From contig CAYOLQ010000043.1 in the NCBI GenBank assembly GCA_964404825.1, positions 1-26,520 of the forward strand: 26,520 bases of DNA, read 5' to 3'. The translations under genes and the position numbers were made by a program. The DNA comes from JACJXF01 sp964404825. GTDB lineage: Bacteria; Bacteroidota; Bacteroidia; Bacteroidales; GCA-2748055. Numbering within the stretch: the stretch's first letter is position 1; the number at the start of each line of letters is the position of its first letter. Positions 7,525 through 14,896 of the stretch are shown here, one piece after another. The notes under the pieces were generated by a model, which worked only from the letters and a program-made list of their open reading frames with translations, was not told where the DNA came from and ran no database searches.

Positions 7525-8739
7525 ATGGAAAAAAAACATTTATCCGGCTTCAGAGTATTTCTGATAAGCATGTTGTTGTTGAACCTGACAGTCTCAGGGC
7601 AGGAACTGAATTTCACGGAATTGAAAAGTTCGCAGGATTGGCAGAAAGCCAAATCGGATGCGAACAGCTCCGGGAAGGACATTTTTCTGGATATTTATGC
7701 ATCATGGTGCGGTCCTTGCAAAATGATGGATGCAAATGTATATACCAATCCTAAACTGGCAGAATATTATAATGCCAACTACATAAACCTTAAAGTAGAC
7801 GGAGAAAGTGAATTTGGTGAAGAACTCGCATCCTTATATAAATTAACCGCCTTTCCATCACTTTATTTCATCAGTTCCGAGGAAGTACTTATATATGAAG
7901 CCATCGGATACAGAGATGCGGAGCAGCTAATCAGTTCAGGTGAGAATGTAAAAAATTCGGGTAAACGATATCTGGAACTTTTAAGTCTTATGAAATCAGC
8001 CAGTATATCCAAAGAAGATTCGAAAGAACTTCTTGACCTGTCCGTAAAATTTGAGAATAAGTTAGTTCTCGGTCAGCTGTCAAAAGAATTAATAGCAGGT
8101 TTCACTGAAGCCGATATTCTAAATCCGGAGAACAAAGCGGTTATAATGGCAGTAGGAGGGGACGTTAATTCTGAGCCTGTGCTAACCGTAATGAAAAACC
8201 CGGATACCTTAAAAACTATCTGGGGAGTTAATGAATTTAATCAGTACCTGTCTGAAGTTTTTAACGTTTCTATGCAGCTGGCAACCGGTAAGGCGGATGA
8301 GGAGCTTATGGAAAAAATTGCAATGGAATTTGTACCGGTGTATATGGCTGATAACACGGAACGCATTTCAGAAGCACAGCTCACTACAAGAAAAATATAT
8401 TTTGCAGAAACCGGGAACTGGGAAAGCTATATTAAAGCAGTGGAAAAGTATAAGGAAGAGTTTCAGAAAGATAATCCGCGGTTTTTATATCTTGAATCCT
8501 ATTATATTATTGAAAATCAGATATTTGAATCGACAATTCTGAATAAGGCAAATGAATGGCTTTCGCAGGTTATCGCCCTGCAACCCGATTTCGAATCGTA
8601 TTTCCTTTGTGCAATTGTAAATACCTATCGTGAAGACACCGAAGCAGCAAAAAAATGGATGAACCTGGCGGAGAGCGTTGCTGTTACGGAGGATGAGAGA
8701 GATTCACTCTCAGAACTTAAGAGGTATATGGAAGAGTAA
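7525..8739 (+). CDS. Exported thioredoxin-fold protein with helical C-terminal region
   Basis: The 404-residue protein begins with a signal peptide: basic MEKKHLSGFR, hydrophobic VFLISMLLLNLTV, then SGQEL, with likely cleavage near residue 25. The thioredoxin domain covers about residues 28-135 and has the redox motif WCGPCK at 61-66 (Cys62, Cys65) and the cis-proline in AFPSLYF (Pro111). Residues 140-404 form a mainly helical region with no catalytic motif; its last part (IALQPDFESYFLCAIVNTYREDTEAAKKWMNLAE) looks TPR-like. A periplasmic thiol-disulfide role is inferred from the signal peptide and intact CxxC. The partner is unknown. It converges on the TIP30-like gene with a 25-bp gap. Confidence 0.87.
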   Translation: MEKKHLSGFRVFLISMLLLNLTVSGQELNFTELKSSQDWQKAKSDANSSGKDIFLDIYASWCGPCKMMDANVYTNPKLAEYYNANYINLKVDGESEFGEELASLYKLTAFPSLYFISSEEVLIYEAIGYRDAEQLISSGENVKNSGKRYLELLSLMKSASISKEDSKELLDLSVKFENKLVLGQLSKELIAGFTEADILNPENKAVIMAVGGDVNSEPVLTVMKNPDTLKTIWGVNEFNQYLSEVFNVSMQLATGKADEELMEKIAMEFVPVYMADNTERISEAQLTTRKIYFAETGNWESYIKAVEKYKEEFQKDNPRFLYLESYYIIENQIFESTILNKANEWLSQVIALQPDFESYFLCAIVNTYREDTEAAKKWMNLAESVAVTEDERDSLSELKRYMEE

Positions 8740-8764
8740 GATATTTCTCTGAATAACCCGGCAA

Positions 8765-9442
8765 TTAAAGTTGCTTACCTGTATCCTGTAATTTATGAGA
8801 CTCTAGTATTACCCTGCTGTTCACTGAATTTGCGAGTCGTATCATTGCCCTGGCGACAGTTTCAGCCTGAATGCCTTTGTATTTTTTTAGAGGCCCGACA
8901 AACATAAAAGAGAATATTCTTACCAGCAGTTTTCCGGTTTCTTCACCAAACCTTCTTTCCTTTCTTTGACCGAGAAGGATTGATGGCCTTACAATACATA
9001 TGTTCTCAAAATTATTTGAAAGTAATCCCTGTTCCATCAAACCTTTTGTACGGAGATAAAAATTCCGGGAATCAGGTTTCGCTCCAATGGATGAAACAAC
9101 TAAAAACTTACGGACTCCATTTTTCTTAGCGATACCGGCAATTTTCAGAGGAAGATGAAGGTCTACCCACTCAAATGCCTCTTTTGAACCGGCTTTTTTT
9201 CTGGTTGTACCCAGACAACAATACAAGTCATCGCCTGAAATCTCTTCTGAAATAGTTTCAGGATTCTCAAGATCATTTACAACCTGAACCAGCTTTGAAT
9301 GCTCATGATTTAGCTTTTTCCTGACAAATATCTTAACCTTGTCGTAGTGATCATTCGATAATAGTAAATTAGTAAGTTCAGTTCCAACGAGTCCGTTTGC
9401 GCCGAATACCAGAGCGGTTTTTTCTTTTGTTTTCAGAGACAT
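8765..9442 (-). CDS. NAD(P)-binding Rossmann protein, TIP30/HTATIP2-like atypical SDR
   Basis: The 225-residue protein has an N-terminal dinucleotide-binding motif GANGLVG (14-20), VVSSIGA (115-121) at the active-site serine strand, and Tyr129/Lys133 in YLRTK, the YxxxK pair of short-chain dehydrogenases. The core LGTTRKKAGSKEAFEWVDLHLPLKIA (77-102) is typical of the TIP30-like atypical SDR group, which lacks a substrate-defining domain. The enzyme is expected in the cytoplasm; no substrate can be named. It lies 131 bp downstream of sucB on the same strand, so it could be read through from the suc operon or have its own promoter; no TAnnTTTG box was seen in that spacer. Confidence 0.85.
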   Translation of the reverse strand: MSLKTKEKTALVFGANGLVGTELTNLLLSNDHYDKVKIFVRKKLNHEHSKLVQVVNDLENPETISEEISGDDLYCCLGTTRKKAGSKEAFEWVDLHLPLKIAGIAKKNGVRKFLVVSSIGAKPDSRNFYLRTKGLMEQGLLSNNFENICIVRPSILLGQRKERRFGEETGKLLVRIFSFMFVGPLKKYKGIQAETVARAMIRLANSVNSRVILESHKLQDTGKQL

Positions 9443-9573
9443 TTTCAGGTGAAAGAGTTATATTTTTTGATGTGTTTTTTTAAAGAGAATTGTGATGTCT
9501 AATTGCTGAGAAGTGATGATAGTATCAACATTCCATAATGCCTTCGTATCCGGGTAACTCCTTGCTACATGAT

Positions 9574-10869
9574 TCACAGATTTACCAAAAACTTCGAAGG
9601 GTTTTCTCCCCCGAAAAGCAGATTCACCGGGTTTTCAATATATTCCTTTACTTTCATAAGAAAACCAACAGAGTCTTTACCATCAATAATTCTGTGATCA
9701 TAAGAAAGCGCAAGATACATCATTGGTCTGACAATTACTTGTCCGTTTATTGCAACCGGTCGTTCAATGATATTATGCATACCCAATATGGCCGACTGAG
9801 GCGGGTTAAGAATAGGCGTTGACATCATAGAGCCGTAGATACCTCCGTTTGTTATGGTAAAGGTGCCTCCGCTCATTTCTTCAATGCTGATTTTGTTGGA
9901 TCTGGCTTTGGCAGCAAGTTCTGAAATCAGAAGTTCAATGTCCGGAATACTCATGGTCTCGGCATTTCTGATTACTGGCACCATTAATCCTTTTTCAGTC
10001 TGAACGGCAATTCCTATATCGGTATAAGCAGGACTCACAAATTCTTCACCTTCAATTCTGCTGTTTACCATAGGAAAGAGAAGAAGAGCTTCGGAGACAG
10101 CTTTTGTAAAAAACGACATGAAGCCAAGTTTTATACCGTATTTTTTTACAAATTCATCCTGATGTCTTTTACGAATCTCAATAACAGCACTCATGTCTGC
10201 TTCGTTAAAAGTAGTCAGCATTGCGGTCTCATTTTTTACGGAAACCAGTCTCTGACTTAATTTTCTACGCAACATGCTCATTCTGGCACGGTCCTCGCTC
10301 CGGCTTGCTTCCCTTACGTTTTTCATGGAAGATGTACCGGTAATACCGGCGTCCAGTACTGCACTTACTTCCCTGCTGGTGAGTTTTTTCAGACCCATTA
10401 TGATATCTTCAACAGAAAGGTGATTCTCATCAATCATTTTTTGGGCAACAGGTGTGATCTTTATTTCAGTATACCGGGTTTTGTCTTTTTCACTTGTGTT
10501 TTCCGGCTTACTTTTTTCTACAGTTTTAATTGGTTTGACGGGTTCAGGGATTTCTGAAGCAGGTATTTTTTTTTCTTCTGTATTTTTTGGGGAGATTGTT
10601 TTTTCTGAAACGACAGCTTTTGAACTTCCTTTTTTCGAAGTGTCAATAACGCAAACCACTTCGCCAACAGGAACTGCTGTGCCGGTTGGTTTTAGAATTT
10701 TTATTTGTCCGCCTTCGCTTGCAACGAGGGGAAGGGTTGCTTTATCCGACTCTATTTCAGCTATTTCCTGTCCTTTCTGTACGATATCACCATCCTTAAC
10801 AAACCAGTTGGCAATTTCTACTTCACTAATAGATTCTCCCGGACTTGGTACTTTGATTTCAATTTGCAT
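9574..10869 (-). CDS. sucB: Dihydrolipoamide succinyltransferase, E2 of 2-oxoglutarate dehydrogenase
   Basis: The 431-residue E2 transfers the succinyl group from lipoamide to CoA. The N-terminal lipoyl domain (1-78) carries the lipoylated Lys43 in EIESDKATL. A charged Pro/Lys/Glu-rich linker spans about 80-130. The peripheral-subunit-binding region is at about 135-175, followed by the catalytic acetyltransferase domain (about 190-431) with SYDHRIIDGKDSVGFL giving catalytic His392 and Asp396. The subunit-binding region is atypical: ITPVAQKMIDENHLSVEDII is followed by MGLKKLTSREV instead of the usual glycine-rich GTGxxGR. The gene starts 23 bp behind the sucA stop, so the two form an operon. 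No lipoamide dehydrogenase (E3) gene is present in this window. Confidence 0.93.
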   Translation of the reverse strand: MQIEIKVPSPGESISEVEIANWFVKDGDIVQKGQEIAEIESDKATLPLVASEGGQIKILKPTGTAVPVGEVVCVIDTSKKGSSKAVVSEKTISPKNTEEKKIPASEIPEPVKPIKTVEKSKPENTSEKDKTRYTEIKITPVAQKMIDENHLSVEDIIMGLKKLTSREVSAVLDAGITGTSSMKNVREASRSEDRARMSMLRRKLSQRLVSVKNETAMLTTFNEADMSAVIEIRKRHQDEFVKKYGIKLGFMSFFTKAVSEALLLFPMVNSRIEGEEFVSPAYTDIGIAVQTEKGLMVPVIRNAETMSIPDIELLISELAAKARSNKISIEEMSGGTFTITNGGIYGSMMSTPILNPPQSAILGMHNIIERPVAINGQVIVRPMMYLALSYDHRIIDGKDSVGFLMKVKEYIENPVNLLFGGENPSKFLVNL

Positions 10870-10892
10870 AATTCTATAATTTAGAATTCGGA

Positions 10893-11642
10893 TTATTTCT
10901 CTTCAAAATAATAGTGTTGCTTAAGGATTTCTCTTCTTGAACTGCCTACCATACATTGTAATCCACAGTATTTGTTCTTTAACTCACAACTGCAATGACG
11001 GAAAACTTTTTCTATAATTTCCTTTTGCTGCAAATCATGGATTTTGTAAAGTCCAACAGCCGGACTCCCGCTTGGCATGCGGGTAATCGGAATTACATTG
11101 AACTTATTCATATGATGCTGGATATAGTACCATGCGCCCATATTTTCGGGTTCTTCCTGAACCCAAAGTGTTAACAGGTTATTTTTGTATTTCTTTAAAA
11201 TTTGTACAATTTTTTTCTCAGGGAAGGGATGCAACTGTTCAAGTCTGATCAGAGCAATATCCCTTGCATTATATTCTTCTTTCTTTTCGAGCAGATCGTA
11301 GTATATTTTTCCTGTACAAAATACAACTCTTCGGACATCCGGCACATCAGTTTCGTTATCATCAATTACGTCCTGATAGCTGCCTTTCTCAAGTTCTTCA
11401 AGGGTTGAAGTGCATCTTGGGTGACGAAGTAAGGATTTTGGAGTAAATACAATCAGCGGTAACCTGAAGTCCCTTGATACCTGCTGCCGGAGCATATGAA
11501 AAAGGTTTGCCGGAGTAGTAGGATTTACGACTTGCATATTATTATTTGCGGACATATTCAGAAACCGTTCCATTCGGGCGCTTGAGTGTTCAGGTCCCTG
11601 TCCTTCGAAGCCATGAGGCAGGTAAAGTACCAGACCGTTCAT
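10893..11642 (-). CDS. sucA: 2-oxoglutarate dehydrogenase E1, C-terminal piece after an in-frame stop
   Basis: These 249 codons continue SucA in the same frame after the TAA at 11655-11657. The codons between read K-W-G-L, then ATG at 11640-11642. The piece begins MNGLVLYLPHGFEGQGPEHSSAR, the conserved E1o segment with the active-site histidine loop, followed by TPKSLLRHP (67-75) and the C-terminal transketolase-like domain (GKIYYDLL; WVQEEPENMGAW, 160-171). An unusual tail after the normal end of E1o has Cys217, Cys219, Cys226 and Cys230. Translation could restart at the ATG 12 nt past the stop, giving a two-chain E1, or this may be a dead remnant or a sequence error. Coding quality is intact, with no further stops or frameshifts, which suggests a recent or non-damaging lesion. 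Confidence 0.85.
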   Translation of the reverse strand: MNGLVLYLPHGFEGQGPEHSSARMERFLNMSANNNMQVVNPTTPANLFHMLRQQVSRDFRLPLIVFTPKSLLRHPRCTSTLEELEKGSYQDVIDDNETDVPDVRRVVFCTGKIYYDLLEKKEEYNARDIALIRLEQLHPFPEKKIVQILKKYKNNLLTLWVQEEPENMGAWYYIQHHMNKFNVIPITRMPSGSPAVGLYKIHDLQQKEIIEKVFRHCSCELKNKYCGLQCMVGSSRREILKQHYYFEEK

Positions 11643-11654
11643 TAATCCCCATTT

Positions 11655-11657
11655 TTA
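11655..11657 (-). other. sucA: In-frame TAA interrupting sucA at a glutamine position
   Basis: The coding strand reads GCT-GAA-TAA-AAA-TGG-GGA-TTA-ATG, and the frame is the same on both sides. E. coli SucA has Gln at this point (SSGEQKWG), so one C-to-T change, CAA to TAA, explains it. Other genes here end with normal TAA codons, so a reassigned UAA is not supported. Open alternatives are a real nonsense mutation, a read or assembly error, readthrough, or reinitiation at 11642. Confidence 0.9.
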
Positions 11658-13703
11658 TTCAGCCGAACTGATATACTGGTCGATGATTACCTGAGCCACA
11701 TTATGAAAATCGCCAAATTGCGCTTCCCAGACTGTTAATCCGTTGGGAGTTGCAAGTGAATATCCGTATTCAAAACCCAGAACTCCGTATTCCGAAAGGA
11801 GTGAATTAAAGATATCGAACCGTGGCTGATTCAGATCCATATTCTTCAGCGGAATATATTGTTGATCAGTATCTTCTATTACTACAGCAGCGTGACGATG
11901 CGAAAATGTACCTCTTACCACGTCCTGTCCGCTGATACGAATCGGATGTCCATCCTGCAGGATGCTTGCGTAGGCTAAAAGTTCTCCCATTGCCCAGTCG
12001 AGTTTATTATCTTTCACCATCCGGTTTCGATCTTCGTAAAGCTTGATGATTTTCTTGAAAAACTGCTTATCCTTTGGCAGATTGTTCATTCTTTTGGCCA
12101 ATTCTTCAAGTTTTTTACGTTTCACTCCTGTTGAAGGCGGAGTTTCAAAATCGGCAGGCAAGGCAAACCGGAAATCTTTCCAATCCGACTTCAGGAACTG
12201 GGGAATACTTACTTTTGTTAGCTCTTTTCCCTGACGAAGTTTTTCCTCAAGTACTTCTTCGTAATTATTCAGTATTTCGTCAATAGTTTCCCTTGTATAA
12301 ATACCTTGATTTATAAGGTTTTCTGCATATATATCTCTTGGGTTGGGATGTGTGGCGATTTCCTTATAAAGTAATGGCTGGGTGAACCGGGGCTCATCTC
12401 CCTCGTTATGACCATATTTCCTGTAGCATAAAATATCAATAAATACATCTGTATGAAAAATTTGCCGGTACTCGAGGGCAATTCGCATAGTGTGAACAAG
12501 AGCTTCAACATCATCACCATTTACATGGAATATTGGTGATTTCGTAACTTTACCAATGTCGGTGCAATAGGTACTTGACCGGGCATCCAGATAATTTGTA
12601 GTAAATCCAACCTGGTTGTTTATAACCAGATGAATTGTACCTCCTGTTTTATAGCCGGTGAGTTCGGACATCTGAATAACTTCATAAACAACACCCTGAG
12701 CAGCTATGGCAGCATCACCATGGATAATCAGGGGTGCAATTTTATTGAAATCTCCCTGGTATAAATGGTCAATTCTGGCACGTGCAATACCTTGTATAAT
12801 CGGACCCACAGCCTCAAGATGCGATGGATTGGGAGCAACATTCAGAATGACTTTTTTTCCGTTTGAAGTTGTAATAGTACTGCCATAACCCAGATGGTAT
12901 TTTACATCACCAAGTGTTATTCCTGCTTCATATTCCCCTCCCTCGAATTCCTTGAATATTTTTTCATAGGGTTTGTGCAATACATTGGCTAAAACATTGA
13001 GTCTTCCCCTGTGTGCCATACCAATAGTAAATTCCTCAATACCCAGATCCGCACCCTTTCCTATGGCAGCAACCATAGCAGGGATAAGAACTTCAGCGCC
13101 CTCAAGGGAAAAGCGTTTAGCGCCGATAAATTTCTTATGGATAAAGTTTTCGAAACCTACAGCATGTTTAAGATGAATAAACATTTCCTTTTTTTCTTCG
13201 GGAGAGAAGACAGAGGTATTCATATTAGCTTCAATCCTGCGTTTAAGCCATTGCTGTTTTTCAGGATCGCGTATAAACATATACTCAGCGCCAATGGAAT
13301 GACAATAGGTCTGCTTAAGATACCCTTCTATTTTTCTGAGACTTGTTTTACCAAGTCCGAGTTCCTTGCCTGCATGAAATTCTTTATCAAGATCCTTTTC
13401 ATTAAATCCAAAATTCTCCAGATCAAGAGTAGGAAAATATTTTCTGCGTGTTCTTACAGGATTGGTTTTGGTAAACAGGTGCCCCCGTTTTCGGTAAGAG
13501 TCGATGAAATCAATTACTTTGAACTCATTGTCAACCGTATCGGAATTTATCTCAGTACCATTATAATTACTTAGTGCAAATTCAAATCCCTCAAAAAATT
13601 TTCTCCAGCTTATTTCAAGGCTCTCAGGATCCTTAAGGTATTGCTGATAAAGCTGATCAATGGCATTGGCATCCAAATTACTCAGGAAAGAGAGGCTATC
13701 CAT
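11655..13703 (-). CDS. sucA: 2-oxoglutarate dehydrogenase E1, N-terminal piece (682 aa), ends at premature TAA
   Basis: This piece holds most of E1o, the thiamine-diphosphate enzyme that decarboxylates 2-oxoglutarate and succinylates E2. The N-terminal E2-interacting segment (SFLSNLDANAIDQLYQQYLKDP) is followed by TIGMAHRGRLNVLANVL (226-242), the ThDP/Mg motif from GDAAIAAQG (329-337) to NNQVGFTT (362-369), RKYGHNEGDEPRFTQP (428-443) and, in the pyrimidine-binding domain, SEYGVLGFEYGYS and WEAQFGDFHNVAQVIIDQYISSAE. E. coli continues here with Q-K-W-G; this gene has TAA-K-W-G. The joined gene would be about 936 residues, normal for the family (E. coli 933). The stop divides the pyrimidine-binding domain, so neither piece can form a full active site alone. 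A TAnnTTTG box lies 29 nt upstream. Confidence 0.9.
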   Translation of the reverse strand: MDSLSFLSNLDANAIDQLYQQYLKDPESLEISWRKFFEGFEFALSNYNGTEINSDTVDNEFKVIDFIDSYRKRGHLFTKTNPVRTRRKYFPTLDLENFGFNEKDLDKEFHAGKELGLGKTSLRKIEGYLKQTYCHSIGAEYMFIRDPEKQQWLKRRIEANMNTSVFSPEEKKEMFIHLKHAVGFENFIHKKFIGAKRFSLEGAEVLIPAMVAAIGKGADLGIEEFTIGMAHRGRLNVLANVLHKPYEKIFKEFEGGEYEAGITLGDVKYHLGYGSTITTSNGKKVILNVAPNPSHLEAVGPIIQGIARARIDHLYQGDFNKIAPLIIHGDAAIAAQGVVYEVIQMSELTGYKTGGTIHLVINNQVGFTTNYLDARSSTYCTDIGKVTKSPIFHVNGDDVEALVHTMRIALEYRQIFHTDVFIDILCYRKYGHNEGDEPRFTQPLLYKEIATHPNPRDIYAENLINQGIYTRETIDEILNNYEEVLEEKLRQGKELTKVSIPQFLKSDWKDFRFALPADFETPPSTGVKRKKLEELAKRMNNLPKDKQFFKKIIKLYEDRNRMVKDNKLDWAMGELLAYASILQDGHPIRISGQDVVRGTFSHRHAAVVIEDTDQQYIPLKNMDLNQPRFDIFNSLLSEYGVLGFEYGYSLATPNGLTVWEAQFGDFHNVAQVIIDQYISSAE

Positions 13704-13731
13704 ATTAAATGTTTAACAAGATGATTTTCAA

Positions 13732-13739
13732 CAAAGGTA
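13732..13739 (-). promoter_or_regulatory. Candidate -7 box of the suc operon
   Basis: On the minus strand TACCTTTG matches TAnnTTTG, ending 28 nt before the sucA ATG. No TTTG -33 box at standard spacing. Confidence 0.4.
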
Positions 13740-13984
13740 ATATAATTGTAATGAATCATTTATTGACTTGTAAGGGTATTTATCAATTTGATTATTCCAA
13801 GTGTAATAACAGTTTTTTGAGATACTTGTTTACTTTTATTAATCATGAAAGTGAATTTTAAAAAAGTAATTAGGGAATCCTGGATTGGATGCGGGGAGTA
13901 AAATTGAAATTTTACCTGCCAGGAATATATGGTTTAACACATTGAAATTATAAAGAATGAATCTGCTAAAGCAGATTAAATTGC

Positions 13985-13992
13985 TATTTTTG
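13985..13992 (+). promoter_or_regulatory. Candidate -7 box of the nfnAB operon
   Basis: TATTTTTG matches TAnnTTTG exactly and ends 30 nt before the nfnA ATG. The expected -33 region has no TTTG but is occupied by the AATCTGCT/AGCAGATT palindrome, suggesting an activator-dependent or repressed promoter; this is inference. Confidence 0.42.
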
Positions 13993-14022
13993 TCGGAATA
14001 AATAGAATGCAAATCTGATTAA

Positions 14023-14844
14023 ATGAGCAAAATATTAGAGAAGGAGTATCTTTCCAAAAATGTGGTAAAGCTTGTTATAGAAGCCCCATTGATTGCCCTA
14101 AAGCGTAAAGCCGGACATTTTGTGATTGTAAAAATTGGTGACAAAGGGGAAAGGATTCCGCTTACAATTTCTTCTGCTGATATTAACAAAGGAACCATCA
14201 CTCTCATTATTCAGAAAGTTGGTGTAACAAGCAATAAACTTGTCAACCTTAATGTAGGAGATGAAGTAACTGATATTGTTGGACCATTGGGACAGCCGAC
14301 TCACATTCGAAATGCAGGTACAATATTGTGTGCAGGTGGTGGAGTTGGTATTGCCCCATTATTACCTATTGTTGAAGAAATGTACAAGGCTGGAAATCGT
14401 ATTATTACAGTTCTTGCTGCCAGAAGCAAAGAATTCCTGATTCTGGAGAAAGAAATGGCTCCTTATTCACATAAACTGATTATCATGACAGATGATGGCT
14501 CTTATGGAGTAAAAGGATTGGTAACAGAAGGTATGGAAAATATAATTCATGAGGAGAAAGTTGATATGGCTATTACAATTGGTCCAGCTGTGATGATGAA
14601 ATATACTTCCTTACTGACAAAAAAGTACAATATTCCAACGGTTGCAAGCCTGAATACAATTATGGTAGATGGAACGGGTATGTGCGGAGCATGCAGACTA
14701 ACAGTTGGCGGAGAAACCAAATTTGTTTGTGTTGATGGTCCTGAATTTGATGCCCACCTGGTTGATTTTGATGAATTAATTATAAGGTTGAGTGCTTATA
14801 AGGATGAAGAGGTATTGGCCTATAAAGAATATCTAAAATTATAA
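14023..14844 (+). CDS. nfnA: NADH-dependent reduced ferredoxin:NADP oxidoreductase, subunit A
   Basis: The 273-residue protein is a ferredoxin-NADP-reductase-fold flavoprotein, the small subunit of the electron-bifurcating Nfn complex. It binds FAD, NAD(H) and a [2Fe-2S] cluster. The FAD-binding barrel covers about 1-95 (RIPLTISSADINKGTITLIIQKVG at 44-67). The nucleotide-binding part starts with ILCAGGGVGIAPLLPI (101-116). The cluster region VDGTGMCGACRLTV...FVC has Cys221, Cys224 and Cys236. Only three cysteines are present, with Asp216 in VDGTG as a fourth-ligand candidate, in line with the Cys3Asp cluster described for Nfn. PyrK and sulfide-dehydrogenase subunits are relatives. Pairing with the GltD-like nfnB immediately downstream makes Nfn the best call, although some such pairs act mainly on sulfur compounds. 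Confidence 0.88.
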   Translation: MSKILEKEYLSKNVVKLVIEAPLIALKRKAGHFVIVKIGDKGERIPLTISSADINKGTITLIIQKVGVTSNKLVNLNVGDEVTDIVGPLGQPTHIRNAGTILCAGGGVGIAPLLPIVEEMYKAGNRIITVLAARSKEFLILEKEMAPYSHKLIIMTDDGSYGVKGLVTEGMENIIHEEKVDMAITIGPAVMMKYTSLLTKKYNIPTVASLNTIMVDGTGMCGACRLTVGGETKFVCVDGPEFDAHLVDFDELIIRLSAYKDEEVLAYKEYLKL

Positions 14845-14896
14845 AGTTAACCTGATCTCAGAATTCATTATTATCAAGTTTAAAAAATTGCATTTT

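Larger units (their letters stand above)
13704..14022. promoter_or_regulatory. Divergent control region between sucA and nfnA, with two perfect palindromes
   Basis: The 319-bp gene-free stretch is AT-rich and shows no coding frame of note. It holds a sucA-side -7 box (13732-13739, minus) and an nfnA-side -7 box (13985-13992, plus). It also holds two perfect 8-2-8 palindromes: GTAAAATT-ga-AATTTTAC at 13898-13915 and AATCTGCT-aa-AGCAGATT at 13960-13977. The second lies just upstream of the nfnA -7 box, where an operator would act, and the half-site AATCTG recurs at 14012-14017. Which regulator binds, if any, is unknown. Confidence 0.55.

Noticed and set aside
9538..9822. 94-codon plus-strand frame overlapping the 3' end of sucB
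   Set aside because: Most of it is antisense to conserved SucB residues, with no coding signal of its own.
13011..13574. 187-codon plus-strand open frame antisense to sucA
   Set aside because: It is the complement of conserved SucA coding sequence. The low-complexity, Phe/Ile/Lys-rich product has no recognisable domain.
10893..13703. Reassigned UAA (as glutamine) to explain the sucA stop
   Set aside because: Other genes in the window end in TAA at the expected family C-terminus and no other internal TAA is seen, so a code change is not supported.
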